39,690 bases of DNA, from the NCBI RefSeq assembly GCF_002080045.1, contig NZ_MUIN01000009.1, forward strand, positions 391,150 to 430,839, written 5' to 3'. The DNA is from Pseudomonas sp. Bc-h. GTDB taxonomy: Bacteria > Pseudomonadota > Gammaproteobacteria > Pseudomonadales > Pseudomonadaceae. Made by a program: the position numbers and the translations under genes. The number at the start of each line of letters is the position of its first letter. Position 1 is the stretch's first letter. Below are positions 1 through 7,744 of this stretch, in pieces. The notes below the pieces were generated by a model. That model saw only the letters and a list, made by a program, of their open reading frames with translations. It was not told where the DNA came from and did no database searches.

Positions 1-5
1 AATCT

Positions 6-96
6 GTGGGAGGGAGCTTGCTCGCGAAGACCATGCATTGAGCCATGCATATGTATCGGCTGTAACCGGCCTCTTCGCGAGCAAGCTCCCTCCCAC
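6..96. repeat. REP-type inverted repeat (REPIN-like) closing the sugar operon
   Basis: The arms at 6-30 and 72-96 are perfect 25-bp reverse complements (left arm begins GTGGGAGGGAGC) separated by a 41-bp loop. A second element with the same arm sequence lies at 22173-22259, which shows it is a dispersed family. It sits just beyond the 3' end of the kinase gene (stop near 126) and could also act as a transcription end or mRNA-stabilising hairpin. The REP/REPIN assignment rests on the known pseudomonad family. The terminator role is inferred, because there is no T-run. Confidence 0.85.
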
Positions 97-125
97 GGGA
101 AAGTGCTCGGGAATTGAGCGGGTGA

Positions 126-1610
126 TCACCCATGCAACCCCTGCGCAGCAGGCAATAGTCCGCGAAACTTTTCATGACGCTCGCGCAACGCAGCTTGCAC
201 TGCACTCATCGGCCGATACCTGGCCTTGACCGGCATCCCCGCGTGCAACAGATCCTCGCCCTGCCCGATCGCCAGAAACCCCAGTTTGGCCGCGCCAATG
301 CACGCGCTCAGTTCGCTGCCCAGCAAGGTATACACCTCGCGATCAAGAATGTTGGCCAGCAACTGCGCCCAATACTCGCTGCGCGCCCCGCCGCCAACCA
401 GCGCGCAGGCATTGACCGTGGCGCCCGCTGACAGGGCCGCGTTCATCGCATCCAACAGCCCGAATCCCACCCCCTCCAGCACCGCATAGCCCAACATCGC
501 GGGTGTGCTGTCGTGACCTAGACTCATGAAACCGCCGCGCAACAGCGGGTCGTTGTGGGGCGTACGTTCTCCGGCCAGATACGGCAGAAACAACGGCTGC
601 GTGACCGCCATAGACTGGTCGACGGGCAATTGCGTCTGCACCAGATTGAGCAACGTCTGCTCGTCTGGCTGACCCAACAACCGCGTCACCCAGCGCAGGC
701 AACTGGCCCCCGCGAGCATGGCGCCCATGGTGTACCAGCGGTTCGGCAGCGCATGACAAAAACTGTGAACCGCGCTCGGCGGATTGCCTGCCGGGTGACC
801 GGTAATCGCGACAATCGCCGCGCTGGTGCCCAGTGTCACGAACGCGTCGCCGGCGTTGATCGCGCCGATGCCCACCGCCGACACCGGGTTATCGCCGCCG
901 CCGGCGGCAACGGGTAAATCGGCTGGCAACCCGAGCAATTGACCCGCCTCGGCGCTCAACCCGCCAGAGACCTGATCTGCCTCCAGCAACCTCGGCATCT
1001 GCGTCACGTTCAAACCGGACGCGTGCAGCATTGGCTCGAACCACTCGCGCCGAGCGACATCGAGCCACAAGGTCCCCGCCGCATCGGACAGGTCGCTGAC
1101 CTTCTCGCCGGTCAGCAACAGGCGCAGGTAATCCTTGGGCGACAACACGCAATCGATCCGGGCGAACACCTGCGGCTCGTGCGCCTGAAGCCACAACAGT
1201 TTCGGCGCGGTCAGCCCGGCCATTGCCAGACTGCCGGTGGCCTGCGGGTAATCCGGAAAATCACGATTCAGCTGCTCCGCCTGAGCGACCGCGCGGGAAT
1301 CGTCCCAGAGGATTGCCGGGTACAAGACCTGGTCGGCCGCGTCGAGCAACACCGCCCCGTGCATCTGCCCGGACAGCCCGATGCATTCGACGCGATCCCA
1401 GGCCTGCGGCTGATCGTTGCGCAATTGCTCCAGCGCCTCGACGCACGCTTGCCACCAATGCACAGGATTCTGCTCCGACCAGCCCGAATACCTGCGCGTA
1501 ACGCTCACCCTCGCGCCCGCCTGGGCCAACACGGCGCCCCGGGCGTCGAGCAGAATGGCCTTGAGTTCAGAGGTGCCCAGATCGATGCCCAGAGAGACAG
1601 CTTGGCTCAT
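126..1610 (-). CDS. xylB: xylulokinase-type FGGY carbohydrate kinase
   Basis: This 494-residue FGGY-family kinase phosphorylates a ketopentose or related polyol with ATP in the cytoplasm. The N-terminal phosphate-binding motif GIDLGTSELKAILLD and the xylulokinase-typical GLSGQMHG segment (residues about 82-89) are visible, followed by AILWDDSR. The C-terminal half carries the FGGY ATPase fold (AAGGGDNPVSAVGIG, ALVGGGARSEYW). The length is normal for XylB. The ATG at 1610 has an AGGAA about 10 nt upstream and lies 28 nt after the regulator's stop, so it is probably the last gene of the transporter operon. No xylose isomerase or polyol dehydrogenase accompanies it here, so the true substrate could be D-xylulose, D-ribulose or another ketose delivered by the importer. 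The family assignment is firm; the substrate is inferred. Confidence 0.9.
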   Translation of the reverse strand: MSQAVSLGIDLGTSELKAILLDARGAVLAQAGARVSVTRRYSGWSEQNPVHWWQACVEALEQLRNDQPQAWDRVECIGLSGQMHGAVLLDAADQVLYPAILWDDSRAVAQAEQLNRDFPDYPQATGSLAMAGLTAPKLLWLQAHEPQVFARIDCVLSPKDYLRLLLTGEKVSDLSDAAGTLWLDVARREWFEPMLHASGLNVTQMPRLLEADQVSGGLSAEAGQLLGLPADLPVAAGGGDNPVSAVGIGAINAGDAFVTLGTSAAIVAITGHPAGNPPSAVHSFCHALPNRWYTMGAMLAGASCLRWVTRLLGQPDEQTLLNLVQTQLPVDQSMAVTQPLFLPYLAGERTPHNDPLLRGGFMSLGHDSTPAMLGYAVLEGVGFGLLDAMNAALSAGATVNACALVGGGARSEYWAQLLANILDREVYTLLGSELSACIGAAKLGFLAIGQGEDLLHAGMPVKARYRPMSAVQAALRERHEKFRGLLPAAQGLHG

Positions 1611-1638
1611 TGACGTTCAGTTCCTGTCGGGGGAGCGC

Positions 1639-2637
1639 TCAAGGGCATCCACATGAATTTCGTATGCGCAACGTTGCACCCAGACGCTCGGAAAGCCGCG
1701 TTCCGTAAGGATTGTCGATGCGCTGTAGCAACAGTTGCACGGCACGTTCGCCCAGCGCCTGGACCGGCTGGGCGATGACGCTCAGACGCGGCAGAAAGAA
1801 GTCCGCCCAGTCGAAATCGTCGAAGCCCACCAGCGCCATCTGCTCCGGCACCGCGATGTCCGCGTCCCGCAGCGCGTGCATGGCGCCGATGGTCATCAGG
1901 TTGTTGGCGGCCATGATCGCGCTCGGTGGCGCCTTCAACGCCAACAGTGCCGAAGCCGCGACACGGGCCGACTCGCTGTTGGATTCACCGTTGACCAGCA
2001 GTGATTCATCAAACGGCAAACCTGCGTCACTCAGCGCCTGGCGATAGCCGTCGATTCGCTCCTCGGTGGTGCTCAAGCCGCGATGCCCGGCGATCATGGC
2101 GATGCGCCGATGGCCGTGACCGGTCAGGTGCGCCACCAGTTGGCGGGTGGACTCGCGGTTCTCGACACCGACCTGATCGAAGCCTTCGGCCGCCAGCCGA
2201 TCCACAAGGACCGTGGGAATGGCGTTGGCCTGCAGATAGGCCGACGCCGCCTGCGCAGGGTCACTCGAGGGTGCCAGGAGGATGCCGTCGACCCGACGAT
2301 GGTGCAGCGCCTTGACCACGCGCAGTTCCTGTTCGGGGTCATCGTGCGTATCGACGTACAGCATCATGATGCCGTGGCGCGCACACTCGGTTTCGATGGC
2401 GTGAACGGTCTCGCTGAAGTAGTGATTGGACAGCGCCGAAATCGCCACGCCAATGGTGTTGGTGCGCGAACGGGCCAGCGAGCGCGCCAGGGTGTTGGGG
2501 ATGTAGCCCAACTCGCGGACCGCCTGCTGTACCGCTCCCACCGTTTCCGGGCTGACCTTGCGCGTGCCGTTGAGCACGTGGGACACCGTCGAAGTCGACA
2601 CCCGCGCCAGCCGTGCCACGTCCTCCATCTTGACCAC
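1639..2637 (-). CDS. LacI-family transcriptional regulator of the sugar operon
   Basis: A LacI/GalR-type repressor of about 332 residues. The N-terminal helix-turn-helix reads MEDVARLARVSTSTVSHVLN, followed by the hinge helix region (NTLARSLARSRT) and a periplasmic-binding-protein-like effector domain (GVAISALSNHYFSE through LVGFDDFDWADFF). The first GTG in the frame (2646) sits directly on the AGGAG. The GTG at 2637 has that AGGAG about 8 nt upstream, so I prefer it; an ATG at 2628 is the other option. It lies between the binding-protein and kinase genes (26 and 28 nt gaps), so it is probably co-transcribed and autoregulated. Candidate operators are at 6478-6502. The effector is unknown, presumably the imported sugar or its phosphate. 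Confidence 0.92.
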   Translation of the reverse strand: MVKMEDVARLARVSTSTVSHVLNGTRKVSPETVGAVQQAVRELGYIPNTLARSLARSRTNTIGVAISALSNHYFSETVHAIETECARHGIMMLYVDTHDDPEQELRVVKALHHRRVDGILLAPSSDPAQAASAYLQANAIPTVLVDRLAAEGFDQVGVENRESTRQLVAHLTGHGHRRIAMIAGHRGLSTTEERIDGYRQALSDAGLPFDESLLVNGESNSESARVAASALLALKAPPSAIMAANNLMTIGAMHALRDADIAVPEQMALVGFDDFDWADFFLPRLSVIAQPVQALGERAVQLLLQRIDNPYGTRLSERLGATLRIRNSCGCP

Positions 2638-2663
2638 TGCGTTCACTCCTGCTGCCCGGCGTT

Positions 2664-3605
2664 TCAGTGCTTGCTCGACCAGCCAGTGTACGAACCGATG
2701 TTGTCGCGAGTGATCAGTTTCGGCGTGAGTTGGGTCACCGCTTCAGCGGGTTTCTTGTCGTTGAGCAGGTCGTTGCCGATCACCACTGCCTGCTGCGCCA
2801 TGGCCCATGGGTCCTGACTGGCGGAGGCCTGGATCGACGACTCGGATTTCAGCGCATGCTCGATGTCCGGCGCGCCGTCTACCGAAGTAATCACGATGCC
2901 GCTGCGCTTGAGCTGCCTGGCGGCCAGGTCGCTGCCGATGGCTTGCGGGTCGTTGATCGCAAACAGGCCGTCGATTTTCGGGAAGCGCGTCAGGTAGCCC
3001 TGCATGGCATTCAGGCCGCCGTCGCGGGAGCCTTTGGCGTCCTGATCGTCAGAGAGAATCTTGATGTCCGGCGCGGCGGCGAATGCCGATTTGCATCCGG
3101 TCACGCGGTCGGTCACGGCGGTAACCTGCGGGCCGTTTTCGATGATCACATTGCCCTTGCCGGAGAGCTTGTCGACGATGAACTGACAGGCCAGCTTGCC
3201 GGCCTCGACGTTGTCGGTCTGCACGGTCGCGTCGACCTTGGCGGCGTTGACGTCAACGGCCACCACCTTGATTCCGGCTTTCTGCGCTTTCATCACCGCC
3301 GAGGCAATGGCGTTAGGGTCCACGGCGTTGATCAGAATCAGGTCCACGCCGGCAGCGATGAAGTTGTCGATCTGCGAGAACTGCTTGCTCAGGTCGTAAT
3401 CGGCGGACACCGAGGTGACCTTGGCGTTGGGGTTGATTTCCAGCGCCTTGGCCTTGGCGCCGTCAGCCAGAGTGACGAAGTAGGGATTGCCCAGCGACCC
3501 CAAGGTAATGCCCACCGATTTCAGCTCGCGGGCCTCGACGCCCTGAGCCAACAGCGCGGCCAGGCACAGGGATACGACAGCAGGGAATTTGAGTTTGAAG
3601 TTCAT
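2664..3605 (-). CDS. sugar ABC transporter periplasmic binding protein (RbsB-like)
   Basis: A 313-residue type I periplasmic sugar-binding protein (ribose/galactose-binding family). It has an N-terminal signal peptide (MNFKLKFPAVVSLCLAALLA, probable cleavage after VEA near residue 25). The mature part carries the family hallmarks: GITLGSLGNPYF, FIAAGVDLILINAVDP, NGPQVTAVTDRVTG, and FAINDPQAIGSDLAARQLKR before VDGAPD. The ATG at 3605 is preceded by a purine-rich AGAGAGAA. It is chosen over a longer upstream extension because it begins exactly at the signal peptide. It lies 62 nt after the permease gene and feeds the RbsC/RbsA-like partners. Ribose, xylulose or a polyol are all possible ligands. 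Confidence 0.93.
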   Translation of the reverse strand: MNFKLKFPAVVSLCLAALLAQGVEARELKSVGITLGSLGNPYFVTLADGAKAKALEINPNAKVTSVSADYDLSKQFSQIDNFIAAGVDLILINAVDPNAIASAVMKAQKAGIKVVAVDVNAAKVDATVQTDNVEAGKLACQFIVDKLSGKGNVIIENGPQVTAVTDRVTGCKSAFAAAPDIKILSDDQDAKGSRDGGLNAMQGYLTRFPKIDGLFAINDPQAIGSDLAARQLKRSGIVITSVDGAPDIEHALKSESSIQASASQDPWAMAQQAVVIGNDLLNDKKPAEAVTQLTPKLITRDNIGSYTGWSSKH

Positions 3606-3667
3606 GATTTCTCTCTTGTGATTATTGTTGAACGTATTTTTTGAGACCCAAACCACACGCTGGCTAA

Positions 3668-4660
3668 TCACGTCCGCGCACCGGACTGGCGATAGCGGTC
3701 AAGCGCCACCGCGCCGATGATCACGATGCCCTTGATGATGTACTGCCAGATGTCCGAGACGCCCAGCAACACCAGGCCGTTGGTGAGCACGGCGATGATC
3801 AGCGCGCCGATCAGCGTGCCGCCGATGGTGCCGACGCCGCCGGTGAAACTGGTGCCACCAAGGATCACGGCGGCGATGGCATCCAGCTCGTACGACTGCC
3901 CCAGTTGCAGGCCGTTGGCGGCAAACAATCGTGAAGCGCTCATCACCGCACCGAGCCCGGCCAATGCGCCGGAAACGGCATAGACGAACAGCAGGACCTT
4001 CCACACCTTGATTCCGGAAAGTCGCGCGGCCTCGGGATTTCCGCCCACCGAATAGATCTGCACGCCCATGACCGTGCGCCGCAGGATGAACCAGGAAATG
4101 GCGATCACGGCCACTGCGATGATCACCAGCCAAGGCACGCCAAGCACCGAATCGTTGCCGATGAACGCGAATGGCAAGTCGGGATTGAATACGGTCTTGT
4201 CGTCGGCCAGCAAACGCGCCAGACCGCGCATCGCAGTGAGCGCGCCGAGGGTGACGATGAAGGGAGGCAGGCGCATGAAGGCGATCAGGCCACCGTTGAC
4301 CAGCCCCAGCAACAGGCCAAAACCAACGCCGGCAAAAATCCCGAGCATGCCCCACTGCGGGGACATCGAAGCCTGCAAGGCAACCACTGCCGAGGCCGCG
4401 AGAATCGCCCCCACCGACAGGTCGATACCGGCAGTGAGAATCACGAAGGTCATGCCCGCCGCCAGCACCACGTTGACCGAGGCCTGCTGGGTGATGATCG
4501 ACAGATTCTGCAAGGTCATGAAGCTGTCGGTCATCAGCGCAAAGCCCACCAGCAGCAATATCAGGACCGGCAGCATGCCGACAGTGCGCATCAGTTCACG
4601 CATGCGCTCGCGCTTGCTGATGGCGGCCACGGTTGGCGAGTTTTCCAGGGTCAGACTCAT
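3668..4660 (-). CDS. sugar ABC transporter permease (RbsC-like)
   Basis: A polytopic inner-membrane permease of about 330 residues, of the ribose/xylose/arabinose type (BPD_transp_2). Hydrophobic segments run through most of its length. Conserved blocks include ILTAGIDLSVGAILA, MRLPPFIVTLGALTAMRGLA, YSVGGNPEAARLSGI and the C-terminal VILGGTSFTGGVGTIGGTLI. The ATG at 4660 has AGGAAACC upstream; an in-frame start at 4705 would add a non-hydrophobic leader and is less likely. It pairs with the ATPase upstream (66 nt gap) and the binding protein downstream. Confidence 0.93.
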   Translation of the reverse strand: MSLTLENSPTVAAISKRERMRELMRTVGMLPVLILLLVGFALMTDSFMTLQNLSIITQQASVNVVLAAGMTFVILTAGIDLSVGAILAASAVVALQASMSPQWGMLGIFAGVGFGLLLGLVNGGLIAFMRLPPFIVTLGALTAMRGLARLLADDKTVFNPDLPFAFIGNDSVLGVPWLVIIAVAVIAISWFILRRTVMGVQIYSVGGNPEAARLSGIKVWKVLLFVYAVSGALAGLGAVMSASRLFAANGLQLGQSYELDAIAAVILGGTSFTGGVGTIGGTLIGALIIAVLTNGLVLLGVSDIWQYIIKGIVIIGAVALDRYRQSGART

Positions 4661-4726
4661 GGCCTGGTTTCCTTTTTTTGTTATTGAAATGTGAGATCTC
4701 AGCATTGACGCAACCCCCCACGGGCG

Positions 4727-6298
4727 TCATCCGGCGCCTGCAACACCGCAAACAGGCTCGGGCACCTGCTCACCCCCAGTCGCCAGATCGATAATCCGTT
4801 CCTGAGAAATCTCGTGCCCCGACGCACCGCCCACCTCGGCGACCAACTGCCCTTCGCGCATGACCAGCACACGGTCGCAGGTGCCGATGATCTCCGGCAG
4901 TTCGCTGGAAATCACCACGATGCCGACTCCGGCCTTGGCCAGCTCATTGATGATGCGGTAGATCTCCGACTTCGAGCCGATGTCAACGCCCCGGGTCGGC
5001 TCGTCGAGAATCAACACATGAGGTTTGACCTCCAGCAGCCGCGCCAACAGGACCTTCTGTTGGTTGCCACCCGACAGCGCACCGACGTTGACCTTGCCCG
5101 ACGCCACGCGAATCGACAGCGAGCGAATCGCCTCCACCGCCCGCCGTGCGCCGCGTCCGCGATCCAGCACGCCGCCTGCATGAGCATCGGGCACGCAGGC
5201 GCAGACGTTGATGTTGTCGCGCACGCTCATGTCCAGGAACAGGCCCTGAGCCTTGCGATCTTCGGTCAGGTAAACCACCCCGGCGCGAATAGCATCGGTC
5301 GGATTGCGCAATTCAGTGATGGCTTTGCCGGCCACTTCGAGGGTGCCGGAGCTGCGTGCATCGGCAGCGAAAATCAGCCGCGCGAGTTCCGTGCGCCCTG
5401 CCCCGACCAGCCCTGCAATGCCCAGCACCTCGCCTGCGTGGAGGTCGAAACTGCATGGCTTCACTCGTTTGCCGTCGGCCATGTCGCGCACCCGCATGAC
5501 CACCTGGCCGGGGTCATAGGGTGCGTGTTCTTTTTTGTAGAACCCAGAGAGATCACGGCCGACCATCAGCTTCACCAGCGCATCCGCCGAGAGCCCGTCG
5601 CGTTCAAGCATGCCGACGTACTCGCCATCGCGCAGCACCGACACCCGATCCGACAACTCGTAGATTTCCGCCATGCGATGGCTGATGTAGATGATCGCCA
5701 GACCCTGATCGCGCAGCTGTTTGATCAACGCGAACAGACGGTCGGTTTCCCGGGACGACAAGGGCGTTGTGGGCTCGTCCATCACCAGGATTTTTGCCTT
5801 GGCGTGCAGCGCCCGAGCGATCTCCACCAGTTGCCGTTCGGCAATCGACAGCACGCTGACCTTGGTCGAGGGTTTGAAATCGGCGCCCAACCGCGCGAGC
5901 ACATCGACGCAACCGGCCTCCATCGCCTTGCGGTCGATGCTCCAGCCGCGACGCAGTTCACGGCCCAGGTAAATGTTCTCGGCCACGCTGAGGTTGGGGC
6001 ACAGGCTCAACTCCTGATAGATCACCGCAATACCTTGGGCTTTGGCGGTCAACGGATCGAAGGACGCCAATGTCTGGCCGCCGATACGAATCTCACCCCC
6101 GGCATCGGCCTGATAGGCGCCGGAGAGGATTTTCATCAGGGTCGATTTACCCGCGCCGTTCTCGCCCATCAGCGCATGGACTTCGCCGGCGTAGACCTTG
6201 AGGGCAACGTTTTTCAGCACGCGCAGGCCGTTGAATGTCTTGGAAATGGCGTTCATTTCCAGCACAGGCATGGGGGATTCGGAGAGTAAGGCGCTCAT
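4727..6298 (-). CDS. sugar ABC transporter ATP-binding protein, two NBDs (RbsA-like)
   Basis: A 523-residue tandem ATPase that powers the monosaccharide importer. The first nucleotide-binding domain has Walker A GENGAGKST, the family's variant signature LSIAERQLVEIARAL and Walker B ILVMDEPTT. The second has the degenerate Walker A GLVGAGRTE and a canonical LSGGNQQKV before ILDEPTRGVDIG. This asymmetry is normal for RbsA/XylG/AraG proteins. The frame stays open to 6466, but the residues before MSALLSESP are not family-like, so 6298 is preferred; MPVLEM at 6271 is a second candidate. The ribosome-binding site is weak for either. It is the first gene of the five-gene operon. Confidence 0.92.
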   Translation of the reverse strand: MSALLSESPMPVLEMNAISKTFNGLRVLKNVALKVYAGEVHALMGENGAGKSTLMKILSGAYQADAGGEIRIGGQTLASFDPLTAKAQGIAVIYQELSLCPNLSVAENIYLGRELRRGWSIDRKAMEAGCVDVLARLGADFKPSTKVSVLSIAERQLVEIARALHAKAKILVMDEPTTPLSSRETDRLFALIKQLRDQGLAIIYISHRMAEIYELSDRVSVLRDGEYVGMLERDGLSADALVKLMVGRDLSGFYKKEHAPYDPGQVVMRVRDMADGKRVKPCSFDLHAGEVLGIAGLVGAGRTELARLIFAADARSSGTLEVAGKAITELRNPTDAIRAGVVYLTEDRKAQGLFLDMSVRDNINVCACVPDAHAGGVLDRGRGARRAVEAIRSLSIRVASGKVNVGALSGGNQQKVLLARLLEVKPHVLILDEPTRGVDIGSKSEIYRIINELAKAGVGIVVISSELPEIIGTCDRVLVMREGQLVAEVGGASGHEISQERIIDLATGGEQVPEPVCGVAGAG

Positions 6299-6477
6299 GG
6301 GAGAGCCACCGAGGCTGGTGCTACAGGCGTTCGCGACGCCGTGAAAGCGCGCGGAATCAGAGCAGGCAAGCTGTTCATGTGCATCCTCGAGATTTCTTGT
6401 TGTTATGCGGGCCACCTCGAATCGGGCGGCGCTCGGGAACTGCTTTTCGGAATTGCGTTGAAACACTCTAGATCAGC

Positions 6478-6502
6478 TGAAACGATTCACGCAAGCGCTT
6501 GC
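6478..6502. promoter_or_regulatory. candidate LacI-type operators upstream of the sugar operon
   Basis: Two adjacent palindromes lie 180-205 bp before the first ATG of the operon. TGAAACGATTCA (6478-6489) is palindromic at 10 of 12 positions. GCAAGCGCTTGC (6491-6502) is a perfect 12-bp palindrome with the central-CG layout typical of LacI/PurR/CcpA-type sites. The regulator encoded in the operon is of the matching family. On the minus strand a TTGCGT overlapping the second palindrome could be a -35 element, but the downstream -10 match is poor. Function is inferred from layout only. Confidence 0.45.
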
Positions 6503-6555
6503 TTTTTCTCCCCGACGAAAACCGTCAGTAGCTCGATGAATGGCCGACACAAAAA

Positions 6556-6597
6556 AACGCTCTGGTGTGCGGGTGTTCGGCCCGCCGCCAGAGCGTT
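6556..6597 (-). terminator. rho-independent terminator of the Yx(FWY)xxD protein gene
   Basis: A perfect 10-bp stem is formed by AACGCTCTGG (6556-6565) and CCAGAGCGTT (6588-6597) around a GC-rich loop. Read on the minus strand it is followed by a run of seven T (complement of 6551-6557), 19 nt after the stop of the gene at 6616. A T-run also follows on the plus strand (6601-6606), so it may work in both directions and insulate the sugar operon promoter. Confidence 0.85.
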
Positions 6598-6615
6598 GAG
6601 TTTTTTGCAAAAAAG

Positions 6616-6996
6616 TTAAGGTTTGGCGACTGTCCACATGTCCTTGAAGCCATCGCCCGTGGTGTCACCGGCTTTGGCGTCCTTGGTCCAGGTGTACAGC
6701 GGCATGCCGTTGTAAGCCCACTGCTTGCTGCCGTCGTCACGGGTCACGACGGTGTATTTGCCGTCGGTCTTGGCGTCCGCGCCGGCCATCAGCGGCGGCC
6801 AGGCCTTGGCGCAATCGCCGTTGCAGGCCGACTTGCCGTCGCTGTCTTTTTTGAAGGTGTAGAGGGTCATGCCCTTGTGATCGGTGAGCACTTCGCCTTT
6901 GTCGGTCTTGCCGGTCATTGCGGGGGCGGCAGCGAACGCCAGGCTTGAGGCACAGGTCAGGACCACGGCGGCGGTGAGGATGATTTTCTTCAGCAT
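6616..6996 (-). CDS. secreted protein with two Yx(FWY)xxD repeats (COG4315 / PF03640 type)
   Basis: A 126-residue exported protein. It starts with a signal peptide (MLKKIILTAAVVLTCASSLAFA, likely cut before AAPAM). There is a cysteine inside the leader, but its context VLTC is not a good lipobox. The mature part has two copies of the family repeat: LYTFKKDSDGKSACNGDCA and LYTWTKDAKAGD, each fitting Y-x-(F/W)-x-x-D. The two cysteines in CNGDC may form a disulfide or bind metal. The ATG at 6996 has AAGGAG 7-8 nt upstream. Molecular function of the family is not established. It is followed by a strong terminator, and is preceded by the NTF2-like gene in the same direction (162 nt away). Confidence 0.88.
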   Translation of the reverse strand: MLKKIILTAAVVLTCASSLAFAAAPAMTGKTDKGEVLTDHKGMTLYTFKKDSDGKSACNGDCAKAWPPLMAGADAKTDGKYTVVTRDDGSKQWAYNGMPLYTWTKDAKAGDTTGDGFKDMWTVAKP

Positions 6997-7158
6997 GGTG
7001 AACTCCTTGGTTATTTTTCGAGTAGGGGAGCAAACGCCAGAAACCTTCCAGGCTCCCGCTGCCCGCGCCAATTGACGCAAGCAGTGAAGGTAAACGTCTG
7101 TCGAAGGGGGTTTATTCCATGGGGCTGAAGAAATATTTTCAAACACCGCCATGAACCC

Positions 7159-7557
7159 TCAAGCCTTGGCGATTTCCGGCATCAGCATCCACTCAGCGCT
7201 GTCGTTCCAAACGTCCATCCGGGTGATCTTGCCGTTGCGCACTTCGAAGCGGTCCAGGTAGCGGTTGCCGGAGAAGCTGCGGCCGTCCGGCCATTCGCCG
7301 TACAGGGTGCCGTTGGAATACACCACGGTGTGGTCGCCGCGATCCATCCAGTCGAAATTGCCCAGTGCCTTCTTGACCCACGCGTAGCGCGCGCCGTTGA
7401 AGGCAGTGATGGTTTGCGGGTCGGGCATGGCGCGGCCACCGGTGAAGGTGATCTTCACGTCATCGCTCATGAAGGTCGCGGCGCGGACGGGGTCGGGTGC
7501 CATGGAAGCCTCCAGAAAATTGCTAACAATCTGTACGTCTTTATTCACTTCGGACAT
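7159..7557 (-). CDS. NTF2/SnoaL-like fold protein
   Basis: A 132-residue cytosolic protein of the SnoaL/nuclear-transport-factor-2-like superfamily. Typical features are an N-terminal helix (VQIVSNFLEASMAPDPVRAATFMSDD is the pattern around residues 8-33), then VKITFTGG, then a beta-rich C-terminal half with GRSFSGNRYLDRFEVRNGKI and MDVWND. These folds serve as small-molecule isomerases, hydrolases or binding pockets; the substrate cannot be told. The ATG at 7557 has AGGAG about 7 nt upstream. The gene is divergent from the Liv-type importer operon across 187 bp that contain the GCTAGC operator pair, so it may belong to the same regulon. Confidence 0.82.
   Translation of the reverse strand: MSEVNKDVQIVSNFLEASMAPDPVRAATFMSDDVKITFTGGRAMPDPQTITAFNGARYAWVKKALGNFDWMDRGDHTVVYSNGTLYGEWPDGRSFSGNRYLDRFEVRNGKITRMDVWNDSAEWMLMPEIAKA
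7520..7529. promoter_or_regulatory. possible third GntR half-palindrome inside the NTF2-like gene
   Basis: TTGCTAACAA matches the TTG-N4-CAA layout of the GCTAGC operators and lies about 180 bp from the pair at 7699-7730, just inside the start of the divergent NTF2-like gene. It could be an auxiliary site for looping, but because it is in coding sequence and imperfect it may be chance. Confidence 0.2.
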
Positions 7558-7698
7558 AACCCGCTCTCCTGACTCGATGAAGGCCCGTGATGGGCCGCAT
7601 GCCTCTGCGTGGTGCAAAGCGCTTTAATTTGGAGCGAAATTGCTGGCCGTTTCGCCAGCAGCACGCGCTTTTAAAGCGTTCTCGGACTGGCATCCTAC

Positions 7699-7730
7699 TT
7701 GCTAGCAATAATTTTACAAGTGCTAGCAAT
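7699..7730. promoter_or_regulatory. paired GCTAGC palindromes: probable GntR operator of the importer operon
   Basis: TTGCTAGCAA (7699-7708) is a perfect 10-bp palindrome, and TGCTAGCA recurs at 7721-7728. The two GCTAGC cores are 21 bp apart, about two helical turns, and end 14 nt before the importer ATG at 7745. The TTG-N4-CAA shape suits FCD-type GntR regulators. The same paired arrangement occurs before the GGT-like gene at 16219-16250. The local GntR protein (13813-14505) is the obvious candidate to bind both; this is inference. Confidence 0.6.
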
Positions 7731-7744
7731 CAGGAGCGTCACCT

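Noticed and set aside
4814..6289. Long open frame antisense to the sugar ABC ATPase gene
   Set aside because: It mirrors the codon structure of a clear ATPase gene on the other strand and its His/Gln/Arg-rich translation has no family features; an effect of high GC.
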